Positions 43,243-51,937 of a stretch of 64,000 bases of DNA are shown in pieces. A program made the position numbers and the translations under genes. The stretch lies in the NCBI RefSeq assembly GCF_000301055.1, contig NZ_JH932301.1:599979-663978 (forward strand), given 5' to 3'. How positions within the stretch are numbered: position 1 is the stretch's first letter; each line of letters begins with the position of its first letter. This DNA comes from Falseniella ignava CCUG 37419 (GTDB lineage: Bacteria > Bacillota > Bacilli > Lactobacillales > Aerococcaceae). The notes below the pieces were generated by a model. The model had not been told where the DNA came from. It did not search any database and saw only the letters and a program-made list of their open reading frames with translations.

Positions 43243-44379
43243 ATGGAGCCATTACGTAATGAAGATGGATTATTCCAGACCCCAATGTATGACTACTATG
43301 TGGAGGCTGGCTATGATGTTTCTGACTTTGGTGGTTGGGCTTTACCCATCCAATTCAGTCGTATTCAAGAAGAACATGACGCTGTCAGAAATGATGTAGG
43401 AATCTTCGATGCTTCTCATATGGGAGAAGTGTTCATTACAGGTAATAAAGAGCATGTCTTAGATTGGCTAAATGGTCTAATTACGAACGAGGCTCATGAT
43501 TGTGCGATTAATCAAGCTCAATATACTGCAGTTGTTAAAGAAGACGGTGGTACATTGGATGACTTGATTTACTATCGCAATGGTGAGAACGAAATTATCG
43601 TAACACCGAACGCTAGCAATCGTATTAAGATTGTTGACTGGTTTAAAGCACACAATCAAGATGATCAAGTTACCATTGATGATCGTTCATTAGATTATGG
43701 ATTGATTGCGGTTCAAGGACCTAAGTCTGAAGAATTACTTCAAAGTATGACGGATTGTGACTTATCACAAATTAAGTCATATCATTTCTTAATGGATCAA
43801 ACGGTCGATGGGGTAGAGCATGTCATTGTATCACGTACAGGATATACGGGAGAAAATGGATTTGAGCTTTACATTCCTTGGAATGATGCAGAGAAGTTAT
43901 GGAGACGATTCCTTGAATTAGGTGAGAAATATAATCTGAAAGAGTGTGGCCTAGGAGCGCGTGATACACTTCGTCTTGAAGGTGGTATGGCACTTTACGG
44001 CAATGATCTTTCTGAAGATATTAACCCTATTGAAGGTGGAATTGGTTTTGCTGTTAAGACAGATAAAGAAGCTGATTTCATTGGAAAAGAAGCACTCAAA
44101 GAAGTCAAAAAAGATCCGAACCGTTATATCTCACGCGGATTTGAGTTAACAGGTAAAGGAATTGCTCGTCATGGAGCTGAAATCTTTGAAAGTGAAGAAA
44201 GTGAAGAGCCTATTGGCTTTGTCACTTCTGGAACGAAATCTCCTACCTTTGGTAAAGCAATTGGTTATGCTTTAATTAGAAAACCACAAGCTGAATTTGG
44301 TAAAGAAATCTTCGTTCAAATCCGTAACAAGCGTATTCCAGCGGTTATTACGAAAAAAGACTGGTTACGCCATCGCTAA
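43243..44379 (+). CDS. gcvT: Glycine cleavage system T protein (aminomethyltransferase)
   Basis: This 378-residue folate enzyme releases ammonia from the aminomethyl-lipoyl group of H protein and makes 5,10-methylene-THF. SDFGGWALPIQF, FDASHMGEV, VSRTGYTGENGFEL and LRLEGGMALYGNDL are family blocks. The N-terminus carries about ten residues before the usual TPMYDYYV start. GAAGGAG lies before the ATG. First gene of gcvT-gcvH-gcvPA-gcvPB. No lipoamide dehydrogenase gene is in the window, so the L protein must come from elsewhere. Confidence 0.95.
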   Translation: MEPLRNEDGLFQTPMYDYYVEAGYDVSDFGGWALPIQFSRIQEEHDAVRNDVGIFDASHMGEVFITGNKEHVLDWLNGLITNEAHDCAINQAQYTAVVKEDGGTLDDLIYYRNGENEIIVTPNASNRIKIVDWFKAHNQDDQVTIDDRSLDYGLIAVQGPKSEELLQSMTDCDLSQIKSYHFLMDQTVDGVEHVIVSRTGYTGENGFELYIPWNDAEKLWRRFLELGEKYNLKECGLGARDTLRLEGGMALYGNDLSEDINPIEGGIGFAVKTDKEADFIGKEALKEVKKDPNRYISRGFELTGKGIARHGAEIFESEESEEPIGFVTSGTKSPTFGKAIGYALIRKPQAEFGKEIFVQIRNKRIPAVITKKDWLRHR

Positions 44380-44420
44380 TTTTGGTAACAAATAATAAAA
44401 AAATATTGGAGGAATTTATA

Positions 44421-44798
44421 ATGGATAAAACAACATTATTTTACACAGAAGATCACGAATGGATTCAATTAGTAGATGAGCACACAGCACGCATTGGTAT
44501 TTCTGATCATGCTGTTGAGCAATTAGGTGACATCGTATACGTTGAACTACCAGATGTTGACGATGAATTAGATGCAGAAGATGAAGCAGGAAATATCGAG
44601 TCTGTTAAATCAACTTCTGAAATCTTCACACCAGTTGCTGGTACTGTAACTGCAGTAAACGAAGACTTAGAAGATGAGCCAGAAAAAGTTAACGAAGACC
44701 CATACGCATTAGGATGGATTTTCGAAATTAAATCTGACGATGCAATCGATACATCTGCATTCTTAACTTACGAACAATATCAAGAACATATTGGTTAA
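44421..44798 (+). CDS. gcvH: Glycine cleavage system H protein
   Basis: A 125-residue lipoyl carrier with the lipoylation site ESVKST (Lys63). It shuttles the aminomethyl group between P, T and L proteins. Start ATG 44421 with TTGGAGG upstream. The frame is open 13 codons further, but without a good site. The protein is acidic. It follows gcvT by 41 bp. Confidence 0.95.
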   Translation: MDKTTLFYTEDHEWIQLVDEHTARIGISDHAVEQLGDIVYVELPDVDDELDAEDEAGNIESVKSTSEIFTPVAGTVTAVNEDLEDEPEKVNEDPYALGWIFEIKSDDAIDTSAFLTYEQYQEHIG

Positions 44799-44818
44799 TT
44801 AATATAGTAACAACTCTT

Positions 44819-44852
44819 TTTAAGGCTCATAATTTATTTTATGAGCCTTAAA
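44819..44852 (+). other. Hairpin between gcvH and gcvPA
   Basis: TTTAAGGCTCAT pairs perfectly (12 bp) with ATGAGCCTTAAA around a 10-nt loop. It is followed by A-rich sequence, not T, so it is not a plain terminator. It may set mRNA stability or attenuation, giving more H protein than P protein (inference). Confidence 0.5.
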
Positions 44853-44883
44853 ATATAAATGTATTGATCAAGGAAGGTGTAAA

Positions 44884-46233
44884 ATGTCAAAATTCAGATA
44901 TTTACCTCATACTGATGAAGACCGCCAAGCTATGTTAGACGTCATTGGTGCGAAATCTGTAGAGGACTTATTTAGTGATGTCCCTGAAGCAGTCCGAACT
45001 AAAGGTGTAATGGACTTACCACCTGCATTAAGTGAGATGGAACTCTTAAAAGAAGCAAATCGTCTGGCAAGTAAGAATACTTCTGCCACACAAATGCCAT
45101 TCTTCTTAGGAGCAGGTACGTATGACCATCATATTCCAAGTGTTGTTAATGCTATTATTAGCCGTCAAGAATTCCTGACAGCTTACGTTCCGTATCAACC
45201 GGAAGTCAGCCAAGGTGAATTACAAGCGCTTTTTGAGTGGCAATCAATGGTTGCTGAGTTAACTCAAATGGATGTAGCGAACTGTGGACTTTATGATGGG
45301 TATAACGCATTAGCTGAAGCAACAAACTTAGCGTATGGCGCCGTTAAAAAATCAACGAAAGTTTTAGTTTCAAAAGGGGTTAACCCGCAAGGTCATGGCA
45401 CGATTTCAAGTTATGCTTTCGGTAAAGGTTATGCTGTCGAAGATATTAACTTGAAGAATGATGTTACAGATATCGAAGACCTAAAAGCTAAACTTGATTC
45501 TGAAGTTGCGGCAGTGGTTATTCAATATCCTAACTTCTTCGGTTCAATTGAAGATATTAAAGCTATTAAAGAAGCTATGGAAGGTACAAAAGCCTTACTA
45601 ATTGTTTCATCAAACCCATTAGCACTCGCTAAATTAGAAGCACCAGGTAACTTAGGTGCAGATATTGTTGTTGGAGACGTTCAACCATTTGGTATTGGTA
45701 TGGCATTTGGTGGACCACACTGTGGTTACTTCGCTACAACTGAAAAGTTAATGCGTAAACTTCCAAGTCGTATTGTTGGTCAGACAACTGATGCGGAAGG
45801 CAAACGTGGTTTTGTTATGACATTATCAACACGTGAGCAACATATCCGTCGTGAAAGAGCAACAAGTAACTATTCTTCTAACCAAGCGTTATTTGCACTT
45901 GCATCTGCAGTCGCAATGACCGCTTACGGTAAAGAAGGTGTTAAAGAATTAGCGCAACACAATATTAACAATGCGCACTACTTACAAGCTCAGTTAAAAG
46001 AAAACGGATTTGAAGCATTAAATACACGTCCATTCTTCAACGAATTTGTGATCAAATTAAATAAACCTGTTCACGAAGTCAATTTAGCACTTCATGAAAA
46101 AGGCTACGTAGGTGGCTTTGATGCCTCAGCAGCATACGGTGAAGAGAATGCTTACTTATTATGTGCGACTGAAAAACGTACCAAAGAAGAAATTGACGGG
46201 TTTGTAAAAGCTTTAGTGGAGGTGGCTAAATAA
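44884..46233 (+). CDS. gcvPA: Glycine dehydrogenase (decarboxylating) subunit 1
   Basis: This 449-residue N-terminal half of split P protein decarboxylates glycine together with Gcv[20 protein letters not shown] and [16 protein letters not shown] near the N-terminus, and [21 protein letters not shown] in the middle, are diagnostic. It does not carry the PLP lysine. AAGGAAGG precedes the ATG. Its stop codon overlaps the start of gcvPB (TAATG), implying coupled translation of the two subunits. Confidence 0.95.
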   Translation: MSKFRYLPHTDEDRQAMLDVIGAKSVEDLFSDVPEAVRTKGVMDLPPALSEMELLKEANRLASKNTSATQMPFFLGAGTYDHHIPSVVNAIISRQEFLTAYVPYQPEVSQGELQALFEWQSMVAELTQMDVANCGLYDGYNALAEATNLAYGAVKKSTKVLVSKGVNPQGHGTISSYAFGKGYAVEDINLKNDVTDIEDLKAKLDSEVAAVVIQYPNFFGSIEDIKAIKEAMEGTKALLIVSSNPLALAKLEAPGNLGADIVVGDVQPFGIGMAFGGPHCGYFATTEKLMRKLPSRIVGQTTDAEGKRGFVMTLSTREQHIRRERATSNYSSNQALFALASAVAMTAYGKEGVKELAQHNINNAHYLQAQLKENGFEALNTRPFFNEFVIKLNKPVHEVNLALHEKGYVGGFDASAAYGEENAYLLCATEKRTKEEIDGFVKALVEVAK

Positions 46234-47726
46234 TGATTTTGAATGATTATGATCAATTAATTTTTGAAATTTCATCTCCAGGACATGTTGCTTATGACTT
46301 ACCAACTCAAGATGTCCCAGAATATGATTTATCAAAAGATTTAGAGTCAGATTACCAACGAAAAGAAGATGCAGAATTACCTGAAGTTTCAGAACTTCAA
46401 TTATTACGTCATTATACTGCATTATCAAATAAAAACTTTGGGGTAGAGTCAGGTCCATATCCACTTGGGTCATGTACAATGAAATATAATCCTAAAGTTA
46501 ATGAGGTAGCTGCTTTCATGGATGGCTTCAATAATATCCATCCTAACCAAGAGCCAGAAACGGTTCAAGGTGCATTAGAATTACTCTATAACTTACAAGA
46601 GTACTTAACTGTGACTTCAGGAATGGACGCAATTTCACTTCAACCTGCGGCAGGAGCTCAAGGTGAATTAACTGCTATTCTAGTATTTAAAAAATATTTT
46701 GAGTCGATCGGTGAAGGTGAACAACGTAAATACATTATTATTCCTGACTCTGCTCATGGAACGAACCCAGCAACAGCAGTGGTAGCGGGCTATGATACGA
46801 TTGAGATTCCGTCAACACCAGGCGGATTAGTAGACGTTGAAGCTTTACGCGAAGTCGTTAACGAAGAAACAGCTGGAATTATGTTAACCAACCCAAGTAC
46901 TGTAGGACTCTACGAAAAAGATATCCAAGAAATCGTAAAAATTATGCACGATGCGGGAGCGTTAGCATTCTATGATGGTGCGAACTCAAACGCGATCTTG
47001 GGTATTTCTAGTCCAGGTCAAATGGGATTTGACGCAGTTCACTATAACTTACATAAGACCTTCTCTGGGCCGCACGGTGGGGGTGGACCTGGATCTGGTC
47101 CAATCGGTGTCGTTGAGAAATTGATTCCGTTCTTACCAGTGCCACGCATTGAAAAAGAAGGCGATCAATATGTTCTTAATTCAGATTATCCTGAATCGAT
47201 CGGTCGCGTGAAAGGTGCCTTTGGTAACTTTGGCGTTAACGTACGTGTTTATACTTATATTCGCGCATATGGTGGCGAAGGACTACGTAAAGTATCCGAA
47301 AATGCGGTCTTAAACGCAAACTACTTGCTTGCACGTCTAAAAGGTGAATATGATGCACCGTATGGTGACTCATATTGCAAGCATGAGTTCGTTCTTGACT
47401 GCACACGTCAAAAACATGATTACGGTGTCAATGCAAAAGATATTGGTAAGCGTCTATTAGACTACGGTATCCACGCACCAACAACTTATTTCCCATTGAT
47501 TGTTCCGGAGTGCTTAATGATTGAGCCAACTGAAACTGAATCAAAACGAGACTTAGACTATGTGGCAGATATCTTCTTGAAGATTGCAGAAGAAGCTAAA
47601 ACAGAACCAACATTAGTTCAAGAGGCACCACATAACACACCGGTTAAACGTTTAGACGAAGCAACTGCTGCACGTAAGCCAATCTTAACTTACCGTGCCG
47701 CAAAAGCAGCCGATGTAGCAGAGTAA
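46233..47726 (+). CDS. gcvPB: Glycine dehydrogenase (decarboxylating) subunit 2
   Basis: The 497-residue C-terminal half of P protein binds PLP at Lys275 ([19 protein letters not shown]). [10 protein letters not shown] and the serine/glycine-rich substrate loop are intact. It forms a heterotetramer with GcvPA. GAGGTGG inside the end of gcvPA serves as its ribosome binding site. A terminator follows, so it ends the operon. Confidence 0.95.
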   Translation: MILNDYDQLIFEISSPGHVAYDLPTQDVPEYDLSKDLESDYQRKEDAELPEVSELQLLRHYTALSNKNFGVESGPYPLGSCTMKYNPKVNEVAAFMDGFNNIHPNQEPETVQGALELLYNLQEYLTVTSGMDAISLQPAAGAQGELTAILVFKKYFESIGEGEQRKYIIIPDSAHGTNPATAVVAGYDTIEIPSTPGGLVDVEALREVVNEETAGIMLTNPSTVGLYEKDIQEIVKIMHDAGALAFYDGANSNAILGISSPGQMGFDAVHYNLHKTFSGPHGGGGPGSGPIGVVEKLIPFLPVPRIEKEGDQYVLNSDYPESIGRVKGAFGNFGVNVRVYTYIRAYGGEGLRKVSENAVLNANYLLARLKGEYDAPYGDSYCKHEFVLDCTRQKHDYGVNAKDIGKRLLDYGIHAPTTYFPLIVPECLMIEPTETESKRDLDYVADIFLKIAEEAKTEPTLVQEAPHNTPVKRLDEATAARKPILTYRAAKAADVAE

Positions 47727-47740
47727 TTTTTTCTTTAATT

Positions 47741-47792
47741 ATCCTCTTATGCTATTTCACTGAATAAGTGATTTGCATAAGGGGATTTTTTT
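47741..47792 (+). terminator. Terminator of the gcv operon
   Basis: ATCCTCTTATGC pairs with GCATAAGGGGAT around a 22-nt loop that itself has CACT/AGTG pairing, followed by T7. Confidence 0.85.
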
Positions 47793-47902
47793 GATAGACT
47801 AAGAGAATCGGTTTGTCAAACTAATTTATGGTAATTTGGCCCTTTCTCTGCTATAGTTGATGGGAAGAAATTATTGATAGATTTATAAAGAGGTGAGAGT
47901 AG

Positions 47903-49282
47903 TTGAATAACATAAAACCAGCGTATAAATATGCTATGATGGTTGGTTTATTTATTTTAATGATTTATATTGGTGGTATTATTTATTTTAATAATTTTTT
48001 CTTACCAAATACTTATGCGGGGCCCGTTAATATTAGTCAGATGACCTTAGCCAAAGCGAAGGATAAAGTCATGACGGAGCTGCCTCAGTCAAAAATGTAT
48101 TTTGAAGAAGGCGATCAAGGGATAGGCTCGTTGTCGCTCGATGATTTAGATATTCAAATTAAGGATTTGGCTTTATTAGATCAAGCCCTGAAGAATCAAC
48201 CAACACTTGGTTGGCCTGTCTACTTAATTAATAAACAATCCATAGATTTAACGGAGTCTTTATCCGTATCGGATGAAATTATTGATCGTTTGCTAATTAG
48301 TCTTGGGGTCGATAATGAAAAGCGTGAACACACACGCGATATGTCCTATACCAAAGAAGAAGATGGTTCATTACGATTTAACCCAGAATTATATGGTGAC
48401 TATGTCGATCCTGCGCGTTTTGAGGGTTATTTACTTGAACAAATCGGTCACGGCAAATTACAAACAAATTTGAAAGATCTTTACGATGTTCCAAAAAAAA
48501 CCATGGAATCTGAAGGGTTTGAAGCGTACGCCGAAGAAGTGAATGGAATTGTCAATACTAAAATTACCCTGAAAATCGAAGATCATGAAATTACGATACC
48601 TCGTGAAGAAATTGAATCATGGTTAACGATTGATTCGGAGGGTAATGCCTATATTGATTCAGAGCTAATTGCTGATTATATTTATCGCTTAAATATGGAG
48701 TATGCCACCTTATATAATCCGTTTGCATTTAATAGTACCTATCAAGGTGAGGTTACGGTGCAGCCTGGTATTTTTGGTTGGTATATTGATAGTGAAAAAG
48801 AACAAGAATTGATTATTGAGACGTTACATAAGCATGAAGATCAAGTCCGAGAAGCGACCATTGAAGGGTCTGGTTACGGCGAAGTGAATTCAATTGGTAA
48901 TTCTTATGTAGAAGTTGATTTGACCTACCAAATGATGTTCATTTATCATGAGGGACAATTGATGCTTGAGACACCGATTGTTTCCGGAAAGACGGGTGCT
49001 GAGACAGTTCCAGGAGCTTATCAAATCTGGAATATGCAAAGAGATGCTGTTTTATTTGGTAATAACAATCTAACAGGTCTTGATTATGAAACACCTGTTG
49101 ATTATTGGATTGCCTTTGATTATAATGCGCAAGGAATTCATGATGCACCATGGCAAAGTGCGTTCGGTGGGAATATTTGGACGTATGCAGGCTCTCTTGG
49201 ATGTATTAATACACCGCCAGCCGTGATGCCGACAGTCTTTGAGCTGTGCTATATTGGAATGCCGGTTATGATCTTTCATTAA
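47903..49282 (+). CDS. L,D-transpeptidase (YkuD) with peptidoglycan-binding region
   Basis: A 459-residue single-pass membrane protein with a helix at residues 10-30 and a long extracellular part. The middle (about 60-320) resembles the LdtPG_4/VanW-linked peptidoglycan-binding region. The C-terminal YkuD domain carries GIHDAPW and SLGCINTP, giving the catalytic His, Ser, Gly and Cys. It makes 3-3 cross-links or anchors proteins to the wall. The start is TTG with GAGGTGAGAG upstream. The nearest ATG would cut into the membrane helix. Confidence 0.88.
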   Translation: MNNIKPAYKYAMMVGLFILMIYIGGIIYFNNFFLPNTYAGPVNISQMTLAKAKDKVMTELPQSKMYFEEGDQGIGSLSLDDLDIQIKDLALLDQALKNQPTLGWPVYLINKQSIDLTESLSVSDEIIDRLLISLGVDNEKREHTRDMSYTKEEDGSLRFNPELYGDYVDPARFEGYLLEQIGHGKLQTNLKDLYDVPKKTMESEGFEAYAEEVNGIVNTKITLKIEDHEITIPREEIESWLTIDSEGNAYIDSELIADYIYRLNMEYATLYNPFAFNSTYQGEVTVQPGIFGWYIDSEKEQELIIETLHKHEDQVREATIEGSGYGEVNSIGNSYVEVDLTYQMMFIYHEGQLMLETPIVSGKTGAETVPGAYQIWNMQRDAVLFGNNNLTGLDYETPVDYWIAFDYNAQGIHDAPWQSAFGGNIWTYAGSLGCINTPPAVMPTVFELCYIGMPVMIFH

Positions 49283-49297
49283 TTGATTTTCAGTAAT

Positions 49298-49328
49298 CTC
49301 CCGACCTAAATGTAGGGAGTTTTTTTTA
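49298..49328 (+). terminator. Terminator after the L,D-transpeptidase gene
   Basis: CTCCC pairs with GGGAG around a 12-nt loop, followed by T8. Confidence 0.75.
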
Positions 49329-49411
49329 AAATGAGAATTGATTAATATGATCAAAATTGTTTTATTATCGCGGTTTTTAGTAGTATAATATAGTCGAAAG
49401 GAGTGGGATGT

Positions 49412-49855
49412 ATGTATTCTTCGACAACAGAATTAGAAGCTATTTTAGAGAAATTACGTAATCAAGGCATGCGAATTACCGCACCGCGTCGCGCGATTAT
49501 CGATTACTTAATCGAATCGAAGACTCATCCCACGATTGAAGAAATTTACAATGATTTAAAGGATGATCATCCAGGCATGAGTCTTGCAACAGTCTACAAC
49601 AATGTGAATTTTTTAGTCGATCAAGGGCTTGTTTATGAGATGAAGTTTGGTCAAAACCATAGTCGCTATGACTATCTTGGTGACCGTCATTTTCATGTTA
49701 TGTGTGAAGAGTGTGGTAAGATTATGGACTTTGAGTCGAGTGACTTATCGAATATTAACGCATCTTGTGAAGAACAGACTGGATTCTTATTGAAACAAAC
49801 AAAGTTAGAAATGTATGGCATTTGTCCAGAATGTCAACGTAAGATGAAGCGTTAA
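49412..49855 (+). CDS. perR: Fur-family regulator, PerR-like
   Basis: This 147-residue DNA-binding metalloregulator has a winged helix at about 20-85 (LATVYNNVNFLV). The metal-binding half HSRYDYLGDRHFHVMCEECG is close to PerR, and both structural Zn CxxC pairs are present (CEEC, CPEC). PerR senses peroxide through Fe2+-catalysed His oxidation. With Mn2+ bound it is less sensitive. Start ATG 49412 has AAAGGAG at 8 bp. GTG 49403 overlaps that site. A TATAAT lies at 49384-49389. PerR rather than Fur or Zur is by motif similarity. Confidence 0.82.
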   Translation: MYSSTTELEAILEKLRNQGMRITAPRRAIIDYLIESKTHPTIEEIYNDLKDDHPGMSLATVYNNVNFLVDQGLVYEMKFGQNHSRYDYLGDRHFHVMCEECGKIMDFESSDLSNINASCEEQTGFLLKQTKLEMYGICPECQRKMKR

Positions 49856-49863
49856 ACACAAAA

Positions 49864-49908
49864 AATACCCTCAAATGATAACAAAATGAATTATCATATG
49901 AGGGTATT
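49864..49908. terminator. Bidirectional terminator
   Basis: AATACCCTCA and TGAGGGTATT with an inner ATGATAA/TTATCAT stem, between convergent perR and trpS. Confidence 0.85.
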
Positions 49909-49936
49909 ATTATGTCTATAATGCAATGCGATTAAA

Positions 49937-50923
49937 TTAACGATAGTTGAAACCAATCGCGTCTTCAATACGTGTTAAGGTTGCGTTCGCAATCTCGTTA
50001 GCTTGGATAGCGCCATGGGCTAAGATTTCATCCAGTTCATCACTTTGAAGCAATTGGTGATAACGATCTTGGATTGGTTCAAGTACTGAGACAATCGCCT
50101 CCGCCACATCCCCTTTAAAATCTCCATAACCTTTTCCTTGGTAATCCGCTACAATTTGCTCCGGAGTTAAGCCGCTAAAGCGAGCGTAGATATTAATTAA
50201 ATTGGTAATCGCGGGTTGATTTTCAGGGTCATAATTGACGGCACCAATGGTATCTGTGACAGCACTTTTGACCTTTTTAATAATTTTCTTTGGCTCATCG
50301 AGTAAGAGAATATAACTTCTAGCGTTATCATCCGACTTACTCATCTTACGGGTTGGATCTTGCAAGCTCATAATGCGTGCGCCTGCCTTAGGAATCATTG
50401 GTTCCGGTTTAACGAGTAATTCACCGAAGCGATTGTTAAATCGATCGACAAAGTTCCGAGCTAATTCTAAGTGTTGTTTTTGGTCATCACCCACTGGAAC
50501 ATGAGCGGCATCGTAAAGAATAATATCTCCAACCATTAACGCAGGGTAGTTGAGTAGGCCCGCATTGACATTATCTTGCTTTGTTGCCTTATCTTTATAT
50601 TGGGTCATTCGCTCTAACTCACCAAGGGGTGTTAAACATTGAATAATCCAAGCGACTTGTGCATGTGCTGGCACATCAGATTGAACAAACATAATTGATT
50701 GTTCAGGATTAATCCCAATCGCTAGATATAATGCTGCCAATTCTCGGGTACGTTGGCGTAATAATTTTGGATCTTGTGGAACTGTAATCGCATGTTGATT
50801 TGCGACACAGTAGATTGTATCGTAATCGGATTGAAGTTCAACAAATCCTTTCATCGCGCCGACATAATTCCCTATGGTTGGTGTTCCTGTCGGTTGGACA
50901 CCTGAAAATACTCTTGGTTTCAT
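49937..50923 (-). CDS. trpS: Tryptophan-tRNA ligase
   Basis: A 328-residue class I aminoacyl-tRNA synthetase that charges tRNA-Trp. The HIGH-equivalent is PTIGNYVGA near residues 15-23, KMSKS is in RKMSKSDDNA, and PVGDDQKQHLELAR is conserved. Normal length. GAGGTTG precedes the ATG. The upstream region is short and shows no T-box leader. Confidence 0.95.
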   Translation of the reverse strand: MKPRVFSGVQPTGTPTIGNYVGAMKGFVELQSDYDTIYCVANQHAITVPQDPKLLRQRTRELAALYLAIGINPEQSIMFVQSDVPAHAQVAWIIQCLTPLGELERMTQYKDKATKQDNVNAGLLNYPALMVGDIILYDAAHVPVGDDQKQHLELARNFVDRFNNRFGELLVKPEPMIPKAGARIMSLQDPTRKMSKSDDNARSYILLLDEPKKIIKKVKSAVTDTIGAVNYDPENQPAITNLINIYARFSGLTPEQIVADYQGKGYGDFKGDVAEAIVSVLEPIQDRYHQLLQSDELDEILAHGAIQANEIANATLTRIEDAIGFNYR

Positions 50924-51101
50924 TAAACAACCTCTTTCAATTGTAATAAAGATAACAAGTTCTTCCTTTATATTCTACCATACCCGGCTGGCGCTGTGTA
51001 ATTTCTATCGCTTAAATTATATTTTAATCGCAATGAAAACAGAAATTTGGATAGTTTATTATGGATTTGTTAAAATAGTGAGTGAGAGGAAGTGACAAGA
51101 T

Positions 51102-51866
51102 ATGACTAAAATTAACCCTAAAGATATAAAAAAATCCGTTGCGGATTTTTATCAACAAGTTGCGACCGATACGAATTTAGTACAAGTTGATATTAATGAA
51201 TTAAATCAAGCCCTTGGTTACCGAGAGGAAGATTTGGCGCTTGTTCCGGAAGAAGCAAATACCGGGTTAGGATGCGGTAATCCAATTGATGTGGCTGCAA
51301 TGCAACCTGGAGAGACCGTATTAGACTTAGGCGCTGGTAAGGGCATGGATGCCTTTATCTCAGCCAAACGTGTAGGAGAAACGGGACGAGTTATTGGGGT
51401 TGATATGACCCGCGAGATGGTTGATAAAGCTCGAGAGATTGCGATAAAACGTAAATTTAATCAAGTCGAATTTCGCTTAGGCGAGATTGAACACTTGCCG
51501 GTTGCCGATCAAACAATTGATGTTGCGATTAGTAATTGTGTTATTAATTTATCTGTTGATAAATTGCAAGTTTACCGTGAAATATTCCGAGTGCTTAAAC
51601 CAGGCGGTCGGATTGCGATTTCTGATATCTCTTTAAGTCAAGAGTTGCCTGACAGTGTTATCAATAATCCGAAAATGTACGGTACTTGAGTGGCTGGTGC
51701 TTTAACTTTGGATAAGTTAGCCGATATTGTTCGCAAAGCTGGATTTAATCAAGTTCAAATTCACTATCAGCCAGTAAGTGACCCTTATGCAAAAAAATGG
51801 GGGATTGAGGAAGTCAATTTAAAAGAATTTTTATACAATTCAATGATTACAGCGGTTAAGTCATAG
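51102..51866 (+). CDS. arsM: Arsenite methyltransferase-like protein with in-frame UGA (candidate selenoprotein)
   Basis: Residues 1-195 contain NTGLGCGNPIDVA (Cys58), SAM motif I LDLGAGKGMDAF, VIGVDMTREMVDKA and SNCVINLS, as in ArsM methyltransferases that methylate As(III). At 51687 the frame meets TGA, giving MYGT-UGA-VAGAL. In the family this position is the catalytic Cys of the GxCxxGAL block. Reading through gives 58 more in-frame codons (LADIVRKAGF, ending TAVKS) that complete the family domain, with a stop at 51864. UGA as selenocysteine and a recent nonsense mutation are both possible. A hairpin directly downstream and a tRNA selenation gene in this window favour the former. GAGGAAG precedes the ATG. 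Confidence 0.75.
51703..51719 (+). promoter_or_regulatory. Candidate bacterial SECIS hairpin
   Basis: TAACTT-TGGAT-AAGTTA is a perfect 6-bp stem with a 5-nt loop carrying GG, 17 nt in all. It starts 13 nt after the UGA. The E. coli fdhF SECIS has a 17-nt apical stem-loop with a GG-containing loop 11 nt after its UGA. A weak lower helix GGC/GCC (51692-51694 with 51720-51722) can extend it. It lies inside coding sequence, as bacterial SECIS elements must. Confidence 0.5.
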
Positions 51867-51928
51867 GGTCAATGAAATAGGTTACCTTCGCTATTTTATG
51901 AATAGTCCAGCTCCAGGTTTTAAGGATA

Positions 51929-51937
51929 GTTATTCCA
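51929..51937 (+). repeat. Target site duplication (left), ISLre2-type element
   Basis: GTTATTCCA, repeated exactly at 53597-53605 (right copy). Confidence 0.85.

Noticed and set aside
50924-51101. T-box leader before trpS
   Set aside because: No T-box sequence (TGGNACCGCG-like) or specifier hairpin is found on the minus strand.
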